A stretch of 64,000 bases of DNA from Prorocentrum cordatum (GCA_963575745.1 CAUYUJ010018538.1:562076-626075), one strand, 5' to 3'; shown: positions 1-10,411, counted from the stretch's first letter. The notes: generated by a model from the sequence alone, not told the origin. Numbers and translations are program-made.

Positions 1-78
1 CAACCCCTCCTACGGCCCTCTCTTTTCGAGCGCCCCGCCTCGTCCTCACATTCTTCCTCTGGGCCCATGAAAGAAAGT

Positions 79-120
79 CCTCCTCCTCCTCCTTCTCCTC
101 CTCCTCCTGCTCCTCCCCTC
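79..120 (+). repeat. CCT/CTC microsatellite ending in a splice-acceptor-like CAG
   Basis: A pyrimidine-only CCT-rich run ends in CCCCTCCAG at 115-123. The AG at 122-123 would serve as a 3' splice site for an exon beginning GTTCGG. The run alone is an ordinary microsatellite of this genome; the acceptor role is inference. Confidence 0.5.
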
Positions 121-145
121 CAGGTTCGGTGAGCTGCAAGGCGTC

Positions 146-928
146 ATGGTGGACAACGGCACGAACGACTACGAGGACGTGCTGGGCCGCGCCAGTTCTA
201 CACCAGCGCTCCTTGCAGGTGGGGCCATCGGTGGAGCTGCTGATGCGGATGCGCCGCCAACCATTCTGGACGCTGCCGCTGGTGAGTCCGGGACGACCGT
301 TGGCGGCCAGGCCGGAGCAGCTGAACGCCTGCGCCTGGGCGTCCAGAGTGATCCTGAACTTGAATTCGTATGGGACGGGTCGTGGAGTCAATACTGTGGA
401 GTAGCTCTGCGCCTCGGCGGGCATGCATTTTCATGTGCCCACATAGTTGAGCGCCCTGCCGAGTCGATCACATGTTGCTTCCGATGCGGAGGTTTTTTCT
501 CAGCCTTCAAGCCCGATGCTAAAATGCGGTGGCCATGCCTCGGGGCTCAGGCAGGGCCGCGCTATCGTGAACAATTGCGCCGCCTTGCCGAGGGCAGGTT
601 CCCTAGCACCAGGGCTCGCACCAAAGATCTGCACATAGGGGCCCCCGTTGAAATCGACAGGGGTACGGCCAGCAAGCTACGTAGCAGTTGGGAGCCGCAG
701 CGGGCTGAGCTACCGAATGGAGATGTGCACGAGGCGCCTGGGGTCGATGCTGCCCCGGCGGCTCTCCCGAGCCAGACGGAGCAGCGTCAAATAGTGCTTC
801 GCTGCTTCGGGCTAGTTGAATCTGATCTAGGATGGGTGGCAGAGATTGGGCGAATCGCCACTGCGAGAGGCCGCAGCGCTGACAGTGACGGAGATTCCTG
901 GGAGGATGAAGCCTCCGAGCCTGATTGA
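146..928 (+). pseudogene. Retroelement-derived C-terminal tail fragment (260 aa open frame)
   Basis: The frame is open for 260 codons with no recognisable catalytic domain. Around residues 107-160 it has a CFRCGG pair followed by a later cysteine and then an arginine/leucine-rich stretch ending near Gly-Arg-Phe-Pro. The C-terminal tail of the retrotransposon at 48-55 kb on the other strand has the same arrangement (CLKC, a later single Cys, then a Gly-x-His-Pro region). I read it as the 3' coding tail of a related, 5'-truncated non-LTR element. The first 60 codons lie over a stretch that could instead be one or two short exons: CAG|GT at 122-125, CTTGCAG ending near 220, and a GTGAGT donor near 282. 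A cellular gene fragment therefore cannot be excluded. Confidence 0.35.
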
Positions 929-1140
929 GGCTAGTGATTTGGGACTGTCCTTGAGACCACACGCAACAACACCTCCTGCTCCTCCCTTCCTCCTCCTGCT
1001 CCCGCTGTTCTTCCTGTTGCTGCTGCTCCTCTCAGCTTCGCAGAGGGAGCCGGGGTACGGCAAGGCACAGACCCCAGCACACCGCCAAGCATGGCAAGGA
1101 ACAGGGGGGGAACAAAGGGACGGCTCCAGGATGGTCAAGA

Positions 1141-1640
1141 TGGCCTCCAACAAGATGGTCCCAGGACGCCTTTAGACGTCCAAGATGGCCCATAGATGGT
1201 CCCAAAATGCCTCCAAGACGACCACAGATGGTCTCAAGCCTCAAGACGCCCCATCAAGTCTCCAACAGGACCTCCAGGAGGTCGAAATCATTGAGTTTCG
1301 GTAATTATGGGTTCAATCATTTTCGCACTTTAGGGCTTTCGGCATCCGACGACGGCCCCATTGGGCTCGAAGACGTGCGGCCAAGAGGCGCCAGGACGGC
1401 CCAAGAGGCCCCCAAGAGGTCTCCAAGACGGCCCGAAGACCTCCTAGACGGCCCTTGAGCGCCCAAGGAGGGCCCCACGACGTCCCAGAGGGGCCCCCGA
1501 CCCCCGAGACGGCCTCCGAAGGCCGACACCACAGGCCCCTTTCAGACTCTGGGGCCCACAAGATGCTCCAAGAGGTCCTCAGATGTCCCCAAGGAGGCGC
1601 CCAGGAGGCCCCCAGAGGCCCCCAAGAGGCCTCCTGGTCC
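1141..1640. repeat. Degenerate GA/CC-rich tandem repeat
   Basis: Short degenerate units built around GACGGCCCAAGAGGCCCCC recur through this stretch. The same theme returns at 5100-5480 and 6025-6420. All six frames hold repeats rich in Pro, Arg and Gly and show no protein domain. The flanking 929-1140 region shows nothing recognisable. Confidence 0.6.
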
Positions 1641-1735
1641 TCCTCCTCCTCCTTCTCCTTCTCCTCCCCTCTCCTTTCTCTCTCTCTCTCTCTCTCTTCT
1701 CCTCTACTCTCTTCCTCCCAGAAGCGTTCCTCCAA
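1638..1735. repeat. CTC and (TC)n microsatellite
   Basis: CTCCTC-type triplets run into a (TC)n tract near 1678-1700. The following 1736-2235 stretch holds no feature I can support. Confidence 0.8.
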
Positions 1736-2240
1736 AGGTTTCAACAACGGGTGGGGGCACATGTAGTCCAATAGCTTGGCGAGTTGTCGGCCCAACGTTT
1801 GGCCACATAGGTGTTTTCAGAAGACAGGGAGCGGCGGTGGTTTGCAACGGGCGCCTCCGGCACTTAAATCAAGCATCGGTAAAAACTCTGGCACGGCTTC
1901 TTCTCAAAAGGCGAGAATACAGTCGTCACGGAATACGGATACTGAGTACCTTTGGCCCGCTTTTGATTCAAAAGAAGACACCTGTCGACCCTCCGCCGCG
2001 AGGCCCGGGAAGAAAGCGCGCACCTTCGGCCATTATGTCTGACGCACCACTTGCTCGAACTACCATGAAATGCGCTTTCAAAATGTCCGTGGACTTGCGA
2101 AAGCAACTCGAGACACGGGCAGATGAGAACGCAGTGTGCGCCGCTTCCGAAGAGTCGGCCTGGACATCAATGGGACAAGGTAATTCTAAAATGCTCTACG
2201 GCGAGGGCTGGGCCTCGGGTTCGACTGGCGACCTGCTCTC

Positions 2241-2373
2241 TCCCCCTCCTCCTCCTCCTCCTCCTCCTCCTCCTTCTCCTCCTCCTACTCCGACTCCTCA
2301 TGCTCCTCCTCCTCCTCCTCCTCCTCCTCCTCCTCCTCCTCCTCCTTCTCCCCCTCCTCCACAATTTCTCGAT
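2241..2373. repeat. (CCT)n microsatellite
   Basis: Nearly pure CCT triplets with a few substitutions. The poly-Pro and poly-Leu frames across it are not genes. I see nothing to annotate in 2374-2700. Confidence 0.9.
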
Positions 2374-2704
2374 ATGAATACACTCTCCTCCATCCCCTGA
2401 TGGCGTGCGGATGACGGCGGGCACCCCTCCGCGTACTTTTTTTTTACACACAGGATTTCCCGGAGTTGGGTTTTCGCTTGGTTTTTTTCAAAATACTGCT
2501 CTCGCTGAGGCGCCGGCCTCATTTTCGGGCTTCCGCTCGTTCCGAATTGTGCTCCCGCTGCAGCGTGGGCCTCATTTTCGGATCGGTGTTTTGCCTCCGT
2601 CGTTCAGGATGGCGTTCTTGCCCCAGCGCGGGCCTCTTTCTCGCGCGCCCATCCGCCCGCCACCACCGCACCGCGCCCCGCCCCGCCCTCCGCCACTTCC
2701 ACTC

Positions 2705-2827
2705 ACCAACGCACGCACGCACGCACGCGCACCACCACCGCGCACCGCCACCACCACCCCACTACCCCACCCACCACCACCACGCTACACCGCGTCACAC
2801 CACATCACACGCGCGCGCACACAGACA

Positions 2828-2859
<32 letters not shown>

Positions 2860-3240
2860 CAAACACACAAACACAAACACACACAAACACAAACACACAC
2901 ACAAGCACAAGCACAAGCACAAGCACAAGCACAAGCACAAGCACAAGCACAAGCACAAGCACAAGCACAAACACAATCACAAACACAAACACAAACACAA
3001 ACACGCACGCACGCACGCACGCACACCACCACCACCACCGCCACCACCTCCACCGCCATCACGCACGCACGCACCTGGCCCACCACCAAACCACCAAGAC
3101 GCCACACCACGTCACACCACAGCACACGCGCACACACGCACACACACACACACACACACACCACCACCACCACCACCACCACCACCACCACCACCACAAC
3201 CACGCACACACGCACGCACGCACGCGCACCACCACCCACT
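2705..3240. repeat. CA-rich microsatellite cluster: (CACG)n, (CACAAG)n, (CAC)n, (CA)n
   Basis: Successive blocks of CACG tetramers, CACAAG hexamers (about 2900-2980), CAC triplets and CA dimers. They make long His/Thr frames on + and Val/Cys frames on -, none with a domain. Confidence 0.9.
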
Positions 3241-3420
3241 ACGCACGCGCACGCGGAGCCACAGGTCCGCTACGACACGCGTCCGCGATGGAGAAAATCA
3301 GCGCCAGGGTAAGGGATGGGAGGGAGGGGTAGGACGTCAGATATGACCCGAGCGCACATAGCTTGTCCTCCTCCCCCTCCCCCTCCCCCTCCCTCTCCCT
3401 CGCGGAACTCCGACGTCGGG

Positions 3421-3545
3421 ACCTTTTCGAAACGTGGACGCCCGGAGGTCTGCACCTCCCCCCAGGACCGGCATCTCATCCCGAGTCGTCTTCTGGACGC
3501 GCCCGGGGCCCTGCGAGGGCCGCCCGAGGCCGGACATTTTTGCAG
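3421..3545 (+). repeat. Interspersed repeat R6, copy 1
   Basis: A GC-rich segment about 120 bp long with a CATCCCGAGTCGT-like core and a GAGGGCCGCCCGAGGCCG end. Recognisable relatives lie at 4330-4450 and 11755-11840 (+) and, inverted, at 12725-12850, 13490-13570 and 38800-38900. No coding potential was recognised. Confidence 0.5.
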
Positions 3546-3870
3546 CACGTCGGCCGCGGCGACCCTCTCACAGAGCAAAAAAGAGCACCGCCCGCGGGCC
3601 CTCCCCTCGCTGGCCAGTGCCCGCGCTCGCTGGCAAGTCCTGCGCTCGTTCTTCTGCGCCTGCGGCGTCCGCCCTGGCGCGGCGCACCCCGGCACCTTCG
3701 GGGGAGGCCATGGAGGGGGGCGTCCAAGAGGGGGGGGGCGTCCAAGTTGTGGCCGGCGGCATCTGCGCGGCCCATGCGGGGCCAGGGACGCAATGAAATA
3801 AGAAGAGGCGCCATGAAGTCTGGGGAGATATCATGGCCCACGCCATGATATCCACCCCCCCTAGTCTCAG

Positions 3871-4027
3871 GTCGGGCATGTCCCCCTGCTGGCGGATTTT
3901 GGACGAAAATTAAGATGTAGTCCCAAAATAGTTACTCAAACATTTTCAACAAATCTCAGAAAAATCGTTCCCATTGTATTTTCTGGATCCTTTTTGGATA
4001 TTCCCCCTGTGAAGGGACATGCCCGAC
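3871..4027. mobile_element. MITE-A copy (157 bp, perfect 14-bp terminal inverted repeats)
   Basis: Starts GTCGGGCATGTCCC and ends with its exact reverse complement. A subterminal CCT-gap-GGGGAT pair extends the inverted homology to about 28 bp. The interior is AT-rich, unlike the surrounding DNA. Other copies are at 10509-10666, 11629-11745 (partial), 13045-13197, 15093-15240 and 45997-46153. It has no coding capacity. Confidence 0.8.
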
Positions 4028-4068
4028 TACACCCTGGCCATCACCCCCCTCCTAGCCGCTCCCGACAC

Positions 4069-4264
4069 TCGGGTCGGGCGAAAGAGGGGGATAGCAAAGG
4101 GGGGGGTTGAGAATCAGCTGACGTAGCTGATTTTCCCGGCGCCTCCCGGCGCCGGAGGCGGCCATACATCGAAGAATGGGACCGGCGGCGGGGCCGAAAC
4201 AAGCTGCATGCAACAGATTTCGTACCCCCCCCCTTTCCCAATCCCCTCTTTTCGTCCGGCCCGA
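4069..4264. mobile_element. MITE-B copy (196 bp) inside a short direct duplication
   Basis: Ends are TCGGGTCGGGCGAAAG and the reverse complement of TCGGGCCGGACGAAAAG. The interior has AATCAGCT-5 nt-AGCTGATT stem arms and a GGCGCC-rich segment. It is flanked by two copies of ACCCTGGCCATCACCCCCC (from 4030 and from 4268), a local direct duplication of about 238 bp. Better-preserved relative: 9996-10193. Truncated relatives: 57141-57229 and 57231-57370. Confidence 0.75.
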
Positions 4265-4329
4265 CTTCACCCTGGCCATCACCCCCCTCCTTCCCAGACA
4301 TCCGGCTGCTCCAATTTGTTTGGTGCGTG

Positions 4330-4450
4330 GACCCAGGAGGTCCAGACCACTTCCCTAAGACCGGTTTTTCGTCCTGAGTCGTTCTTTGACGCTCCCGAGG
4401 CCTGGCGAGGGCCCCCGGAGGCCGAAAACTGGCAAAAACCGCCCGCTCCA
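4330..4450 (+). repeat. Interspersed repeat R6, copy 2
   Basis: Matches the 3421-3545 copy through CCTGAGTCGT, GACGCTCCCGAGGCC and GAGGGCCCCCGGAGGCCG. Confidence 0.5.
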
Positions 4451-4863
4451 TTTTTTGGGGAGCGTCGGATCTCAGGGTCCTTGCCGCTCCCGACACCTGG
4501 AGGCCCCCGGCGCCCAGCGGCGGGAACAGAAGAGAAGGAGACATGTCTCAGAATGCCTTTGCGTTCTTCTGGAACTCGCTGGAGCCTCAAACAGTTCACT
4601 ATGACAGTTGAAGCCTTACGCAATTCAAGAGAACTCAGCGTTTGAGGTAGCGCAAGAGGGTGGAAGGTCAGCACGGAAGATCTGGAATAATACGAGTTGG
4701 AGGGTTTGCCGCGCCCGACGCCTGGAGGCCCCCGGCGCCCGGGGGCAGGCCGGGCACGCGGGCGCCGGCGCCGGGGGCCTCGGCGGGGCGCGCCCTCTCC
4801 TGGCGGGCCATGGGCGGCGGGGGGGGGGGGACCGTCGCGGGCGAGGAGGCGGCTGGCGACGAC

Positions 4864-4993
4864 GGCCACAGCTGGGGGAAGGAACAATGGCACAGGGGAA
4901 CACGACGACGGCAACAGCTAGGGGAACGACGACGGCCACAGCTGGGGGAAGGAACAATGGCACAGGGGAACACGACGACGGCAACAGCTAGCT
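4864..4993. repeat. 70-bp tandem repeat, about 1.9 copies
   Basis: GGCCACAGCTGGGGGAAGG begins at 4864 and again at 4934, and both copies end in CGGCAACAGCTAG. Confidence 0.85.
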
Positions 4994-5028
4994 CCAAGAG
5001 CACCCCCAAGACAGCCCCGAGAAGCAAA

Positions 5029-6510
5029 AATCATTGATGTTTCAATAGTTTTTGAAGGATTTACACGTTCACGCCATTTCGGCTTACCCACGCTCCACGA
5101 CGGCCCAAGAGGCCCCCCAGATCGCCCCAGGACGGCCCAACAGGCCCCCAAGACGGCCCCAAGACGGCCCAAGAGGGCCCCAAGACCGCCCAAGAGGCCC
5201 CCGGGACGGCCCAAGAGGGGTCCCAGGATGGCCCCAAGAGGAGGCCCAGAAGGGGTACCCGAATGAACATGTCGAGCTTTCGGCTCGAGAGGCCCCCAGG
5301 AGACCCTAAGAGGCCCCCTGGAGGCCCCCAACAAACCCCAAGAGAGCCCCAAGAGGCCCCAAGAGGGCCTCAAGAGGTCTCCAAGAAGCCCCTGGGACGC
5401 CCCCAAGAGGCCCCTAAACTGCCCCGCAGAAGCCTCCGAGAGCCCTCTCGAGAGACCCCAGGAAGCGTCCATGAGGACTCCGTCCGACCCAAAACCCAAG
5501 CACGGTGGCGGGATGGGGCGACGGCTATTTGATAGCTGGCATACGCGCCGCGTCACGACTTTCGATGCTGCGCACCTCTTCGCAAAACTCCCAGGGAGCG
5601 GCCGGTGATGCGCCGCCGGCGTCCTCGATAATCCGGCCGCGACAGAGTGTTTGGCACAGTCTTTGGCCCCCTTCTCCAGTGCCTGGTCAAAAACCTCCTG
5701 AAAGTCCCTCCGAGGGGGCCCCACTCTGCCGCCGGCCCTCCGCCGGCCCCCCCCCCCTTCAAGGTCTCAAACGGCCCGGGGACGACCCAAGAGCGCCCCA
5801 AGCCGGTCCTAGAGAGTCCCGAGCAGTCCAAGAGCCTCCAGACGGCTCCAGATCGCTCCAAGACGCCAAAGATGGCCTCCAGACGGCCCAAGACGCCTCC
5901 AAGACGGCCCAAGAGGCCTCCAAGAGCACGCCCAAGAGAGCACCAACATGCAAAAATCATTGATGTTTCAATGGTTTTTGAAGGATTTTCGCGTTCTCGC
6001 CATTTCGGCTTACCCACGCTCCAAGACGGCCCAAGAGGCCCCCAAGATCGCCCCAGGACGGCCCAACAAGCCCCCAAGAGGGCTCCAAGACGGCGCAAGA
6101 GGGCCCCAAGACGGCCCAAGAGGCACCCAGAACGGCCTAAGAGAGGCCCCAGGACGGCCCCAAGAGGGCGCTCAGAACGGGAACCCGAATGAACATTTTG
6201 AGCTTTCGGTCCCAAGAGGCCCCCAGGGGGCTCTTAGAGGCCCCCAGGAGGCCCCCAAGAGGCTCCAAGAGAGCCCCCAAAGGCCCCAAGAGGCCCCCAA
6301 GAGAGCCCCCAGGAGGCCCTCAAGAGGCAATAAACTCCCCCGCAGAGGCCCCGAGAGCCCTCTCGAGACCCCAAGAAGCGTCCACGAGGACTCCGACCCA
6401 AAACCCAAGCACGGTGGCGGGATGGGCCGCGCCACGTCACGACTGTCGATGCTGCGCGATCTTCGGCAAACTCCCAGGGAGCGGCCGGTGATGCGCGGCC
6501 GGCGTCCTCG
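5029..6510. repeat. Segmental duplication, two diverged copies about 0.9 kb apart
   Basis: An AAAAATCATTGATGTTTC landmark occurs at about 5029 and 5953, an ACCCGAATGAACAT landmark at about 5259 and 6182, and a CAGGGAGCGGCCGGTGATGC landmark at about 5591 and 6475. GA/CC-rich degenerate repeat fills the middle of each copy, so the spacing drifts from about 923 to 884. No frame is conserved between the copies beyond repeat-driven similarity. Confidence 0.8.
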
Positions 6511-6512
6511 AT

Positions 6513-6690
6513 TGTGAGCACCCTGGAAAGAGTCCAAAGAGTGTCGAAAGAGTGTCGAAACAGTGTCGGCCGAGTGTCCCCCAGGGCCCGACACGTGAAA
6601 ACCCTCGAGTTTCAGTACTTTTTTGGGGTGCTCGAAATTCTTCCTGGTGATCGAGGCTAAAGTAGGTTCGAACATTATAATGCGAGGTTC
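6513..6690. repeat. Interspersed repeat R7, copy 1
   Basis: Shares CAGGGCCCGACACGTG, an AAACCCTC segment, a GGTGCTCGAAA segment and CTAAAGTAGGTT with 9466-9625. It also contains a 12-bp tandem of GAGTGTCGAAAG at 6537-6585. Confidence 0.65.
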
Positions 6691-6892
6691 TCTTCACGCC
6701 GCCCGGTTGTCTGAGCATTCTTTTTCTGACCCCCATCCCCGCTGGCGTGGCCTTGATCCCGCTGGCCGATCTGCCCACCTAGCAGGTGGGGATCTCGGAT
6801 CCTGGGTCGAGGGTTCACGGGCCCTCCCCCCGATGGGATGGGTCCTAAGGTTCACAAGCCCCCCCCTCTGATGGGAGAGGGGGGGCGACGGG

Positions 6893-6896
6893 GGAC

Positions 6897-6948
<52 letters not shown>

Positions 6949-7052
6949 TGGGTGGATGTCGTCGTCGAAGGCGTAGACGACGACGATGATGACGACGACA
7001 ACGACGACGGCGGCGTCGGCGGCGGCGGCGACGACGACGACGATGCACCACA
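6893..7052. repeat. (ACG)n / (GAC)n microsatellite
   Basis: Long runs of ACG triplets with GAT and GGC interruptions; poly-Thr, poly-Asp and poly-Arg frames result. Confidence 0.9.
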
Positions 7053-7148
7053 GGACGGGAACTCATCGAGCGGGGGGGGTCGAAGGCATCAGCATGGGGG
7101 GAGGCCCCGTTGCCCTGGATCATACACCCTCTTGGTTCCGCGCGGCCC

Positions 7149-7229
7149 ATGTGGCGGGGCTCACCCTCCACCAGTCCACCCTCCTAGGTCCTATGAGGGT
7201 GGACTGGCGGAGGGTGAGCCCCGCCACAT
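7149..7229. other. Near-perfect 35-bp inverted repeat (hairpin, 11-nt loop)
   Basis: Arms 7149-7183 and 7195-7229 match at 34 of 35 positions when one is reverse-complemented. The loop is CTAGGTCCTAT. No gene frame depends on it. It may be a foldback element or an RNA hairpin; nothing in the flanks decides between these. Confidence 0.85.
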
Positions 7230-7406
7230 TTTGAGAAGGCCTGCCCCCTCCTCACGTCCCGCCGGGGCTCGTCGCTGAGAACACGTGGCCACGAGCTTGC
7301 GGATCATGAACATGATCCCCGTCGCCGAGGCACCAAGGCGCCATGGAGATTGCCCAAACGAAGAAGGTCTCGAGGAGGAAAGCTCAACTACGAAGAACAT
7401 CATGGA

Positions 7407-7500
7407 ATAGGAGGAGGAGGAGGAGGAGGAGGAGGAGGAGGAGGAGGAGGAGGAGGAGGAGCAGGAGGGGGAGGAGGAGAAGCAGGAGGAAGAGGACGTG
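7407..7500. repeat. (GGA)n microsatellite
   Basis: Nearly pure GGA triplets. Confidence 0.9.
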
Positions 7501-7792
7501 GAAAGCCCAAACACAAAGAAAACCAGGGTGCCTCCTCCACATTCGATGCATTTCTGCTGAGCCCTCGTGCCAGCTGCCTCTCGAGGCAGGGTGGGCGGCA
7601 AAGGGGGCGGCCTTCAGAGAGCGCCGGAGGGTCTTCTAAGAACCTTGGCGTGTTCTCGAAACCCTCCGGGCTTCCAAGAAACCTTTTCAGAAGATTCTGG
7701 ACCCTTCCACGAAAGCCCATGCCTTCTAAGAACCCCTCCTGCCACTTGAAAGGCCTTCTCACGCCTCGCGCCAGCCCTTTGTGCGCGCCACC

Positions 7793-8175
7793 AGGAGGAG
7801 GAGGAGGAGGAGGAGGAGGAGGAGGAGGAGGAGGAGGAGGAGGAGGAGGGGAGGGAGCAGGAGGAGGGAGAAGGATAGAGGAGGAGGGAGGAGGAGCGAG
7901 GAGGAGAAGGCGAGATGAGGATGAGGATGAGGATGAGGATGAGGATGAGGATGAGGGAGGAGGAGGAGGAGGAGGAGGAGGAGGAGGAGGGGGAGGGGGA
8001 GGAGACGCGAGGAGCGAGGAGCGAGGAGGAGGAGGAGGAGGAGGAGGAGGAGGAGGAGGAGGAGGAGGAGGAGGGAGGGAAAGGAGGAGGGAGGAGGAGG
8101 ATGACGAGGAGGAGGAGGGAGCAGGAGGGAGGAAGAGCAGGAGGAGGAGGAGGAGGAGGAGGAGGAGGAGGACGG
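7793..8175. repeat. (GGA)n with an inner (GATGAG)n block
   Basis: GGA triplets throughout, with GATGAG hexamers at 7915-7955. Frames of several hundred codons on both strands are low-complexity shadows. Confidence 0.9.
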
Positions 8176-9240
8176 CAACGATGGCAGAGTTTGACGACCT
8201 CGCGAGCCCCCGATGCACGCGCACGTCGTCTCTGCGTCTCGCCGCTACGCCCGCGAGCGGACGGCGATCGGGCACACTGGTGCCCCTGAAGCGGTCCCGT
8301 GCGAATTGAGGCGCGGCCCAGGCAGAGGGGGGGGAGAGCAGCAGCAACGCAGGACGGGCGGGAGGGCTCTGAGGGCTCTGACCACGCGGCGCCGTCAGGG
8401 GCGCCCTGGCACACAGACCACGCGACTCGGGCTCAGAAGAGGACGAGGACGAGGAGAGATGCGAATGAGCTACGCGTTCGACCATGGACCCGCCCCCTCG
8501 TTGCCCATCGGCCTTGGGCGGTCTCCTGACCGCCTTCGGCGGCCCTCTGACGGTCTTCGGCGGTCTTCGGTGGCCTTTCTTCCGGCGGCCTTCGGCGCGA
8601 ACGCTGGGCGGCGGCGCTCAACAGAGGGGGCCACGATCGAACGCCCAAGGACGAGGAAGGCAGGAGGGACGAGCAGGGCGAGGCTCGAGCATCGAGGACG
8701 GGGGGAGGCACGAGCAGGACGAGGACGACCGCGCCTCGAGCCTCGGGCACCGAGGAGCTGGACGAGCACCGAGGCCCGAGGCCGGGGGGAGGCACGAGCC
8801 GGTCGAGGAGCGCAGGCCGCAGGCCGCAGGCCGCCAGGCTGCCCGCACGCGCGCGGCCGCGGCGCCCGCTCGCGCTCAGTCGCTGGCGCCCCGCTCGACC
8901 CGGCCCGGCGGCAGCGGCCCGGCCGCCGCGGGGCGCGGCGGCGCCACGGCGGGCGGTGGCCGGCGCCGCTGCTGCGCCTGCTGCGGCGCGGCGGCCCCGG
9001 GCGCCGCCGCGGCCGCCGCGGCGGCGGCCTCCGGCGGCGCGGCCTCCGGCGGCGCGGCCTCCGCGGCGGCGGCGTCCTGCCGAGAGAGCCCCCGGCGGTG
9101 CGGTCTCCTCCTAGCCACGGCGTCGGGGGCCCCCCAGGGCCTCGCCCCCCTCCCCGGGGCCAGCTTGGCAGCGCGTTTCTGGGCGGCCCCGGGGCCCGGC
9201 AATCAGAGGGGGCGATAGGGGCGAATAGCCCAGGGGAGAG
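8176..9240. other. GC-rich stretch without a recognisable gene
   Basis: Contains CTTCGGCGGTC-type short repeats (8500-8600), GAGGCACGAGC-type repeats (8640-8830) and a GCC/GGC-rich segment (8880-9090). Several frames stay open only because stops are rare at this GC content. I cannot support a gene. Confidence 0.6.
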
Positions 9241-9465
9241 CAATACAATGTATCCAGGGGCGCCGATGATCTATGATTTCGACAAGGCTCCCTGGCGAAT
9301 ACGTGTAATGCCCGCCCCTGGGCGGATATACCGGCCCTTCTCGTCGCCGCCGAGGCAAGGGCTCCCGGCAGAGACCGCATGTGGCGACCCCCCCCCGTCG
9401 TGCTTCTTTCCACGACTCGAGTTATGCTGCTCCCATCGCACTGACGGGCCACATCCCAGAGATAA

Positions 9466-9625
9466 CTTCGAGCACCTCGAGAAATATCGAAACCGTGTCG
9501 AGCGAGTATCGCCTCCCAGGGCCCGACGCGTGGAAACCCTCCAGCTTTGGCACTTTCCTGGTGCTCGAAAGTCTTTCTCTGGCGATCATGGCTGAAGTAG
9601 GTTGGACCATCATAAGACTCGAGGC
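9466..9625. repeat. Interspersed repeat R7, copy 2
   Basis: Diverged copy of 6513-6690; the CAGGGCCCGAC and CTGAAGTAGGTTGGA segments align. Confidence 0.65.
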
Positions 9626-9639
9626 AGGAGAGCCCAGAA

Positions 9640-9850
9640 TCGAATCGATAAGTCGCATCGGCGATCGAAATGAATCGGATCGGCGGAAATCGGCAGCCGA
9701 GTCGGGAGACGAGTCGAACCGGCGGAAATCCACGGGCTAGTTTGCGTCCAAAGAGACGTCGGAATCCACATCGGAATCCCGAGCCGGAATCCCGAGTCGG
9801 AATCGGAAGCCCTCGAAATCGAATCGAATCGACTCGGGGAATCGAAACGA
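9640..9850. repeat. Degenerate GAATC/GGAATC repeats
   Basis: Recurring GAATCG, GGAATC and AATCCG motifs, giving Ser/Arg-rich frames only. Confidence 0.7.
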
Positions 9851-9859
9851 GCCCTGCGA

Positions 9860-10411
9860 CTCGAGGGGCGTCCTGGTGCGGCGCGCCCTCCTCCGCCCCG
9901 CCCCGTGGCCGCCCGCGGGACAGCCACTGCGCCCCCAGCGCCGCCAGCACGGCCAGGGCGACCCCCAGCAGCAGCACGACCGCGGGCAGCGCCTCTCGGG
10001 TCGGGCGAAAGGGGGGATAGCAAAAGGGGGGGGTTTGCGAATCAGCTCACGTATGGTGATTTTCCCCGCGCCTCCCGGCGCCAGAGGCGGGTATGTATCG
10101 AGGGATGGGCCCCTCAGTGGGGCCGAAACCAGCTGCACGTAGCAAATTTCGTATCCCCCCCCTTTCCCAATGCCCCCCTTTCGTCCGGCCCGAGCCTCGG
10201 GGCCCAGCCCGCCCGCGGGCGGCCCGGGGGGAGCCGCCGCTGGGGGTACCTCGGCGGCGCGCGCGCGCGGCGCGGGGAGGGGGCGAGGAGGGCGCGCGTG
10301 CGCGGGCTGCGGGGCCGGTCTCGGCGGCGGCGGGGAAGCTCTCTCCGTCCCCCGCGGCGCCTGGGTCGGGGGCAGCGTCGCTCGCAGGCGCGCCTGGGTG
10401 TGCTTTGACTC
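9860..10411 (-). CDS. Exon of an unidentified single-pass membrane protein, interrupted by a MITE-B intron
   Basis: On the minus strand the frame starting with GAG TCA AAG near 10411 encodes a Pro/Ala/Arg-rich stalk that ends in AGGLGPE at 10196. If 10195-9993 is removed, the frame continues without a shift into a hydrophobic segment of about 20 residues (ALPAVVLLLGVALAVLAALG), then a short basic tail beginning SRGRPRGG. A Pro-rich stalk, one transmembrane helix and an Arg-rich tail suggest the end of a type I membrane protein. I do not recognise the family. The outer exon limits are uncertain: upstream the frame stays open, and downstream it runs into GAATC repeats. The removed segment is the MITE-B copy plus one copy of its 5-bp target duplication. 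Confidence 0.5.
9996..10193 (-). mobile_element. MITE-B copy acting as a probable introner (198 bp, TSD GCCTC)
   Basis: Terminal repeats TCGGGTCGGGCGAAAGGGGG and TCGGGCCGGACGAAAGGGGG are inverted and differ at two positions. GCCTC occurs immediately outside both ends (9991-9995 and 10194-10198), so the target duplication is exact. On the minus strand the duplicated word reads GAGGC. Splitting it as GAG|GC on the 5' side and GAG|GC on the 3' side gives an intron that begins GC and ends AG (10195 to 9993, 203 nt). Excision restores the pre-insertion codons. A CCCCCCCCTTTTGCTATCCC pyrimidine tract lies near the 3' end. GC donors and transposon-derived introns are known in dinoflagellates; splicing here is inferred. 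Confidence 0.7.

Noticed and set aside
2405-3346. Frames of about 290-310 codons across the CA-rich cluster
   Set aside because: They consist of His/Thr/Pro repeats dictated by microsatellites and have no domain or stable composition outside the repeats.
5079-6015. GCCATTTCGGCTTACC words (near 5086 and 6000) resembling a spliced-leader relic
   Set aside because: Only about 12 of 17 positions match, no gene follows, and both sit in a duplicated repeat.
7350-8485. Long poly-Gly, poly-Ser, poly-Pro and poly-Glu frames on both strands
   Set aside because: All derive from (GGA)n and (GATGAG)n; both strands are equally open, which marks shadows.
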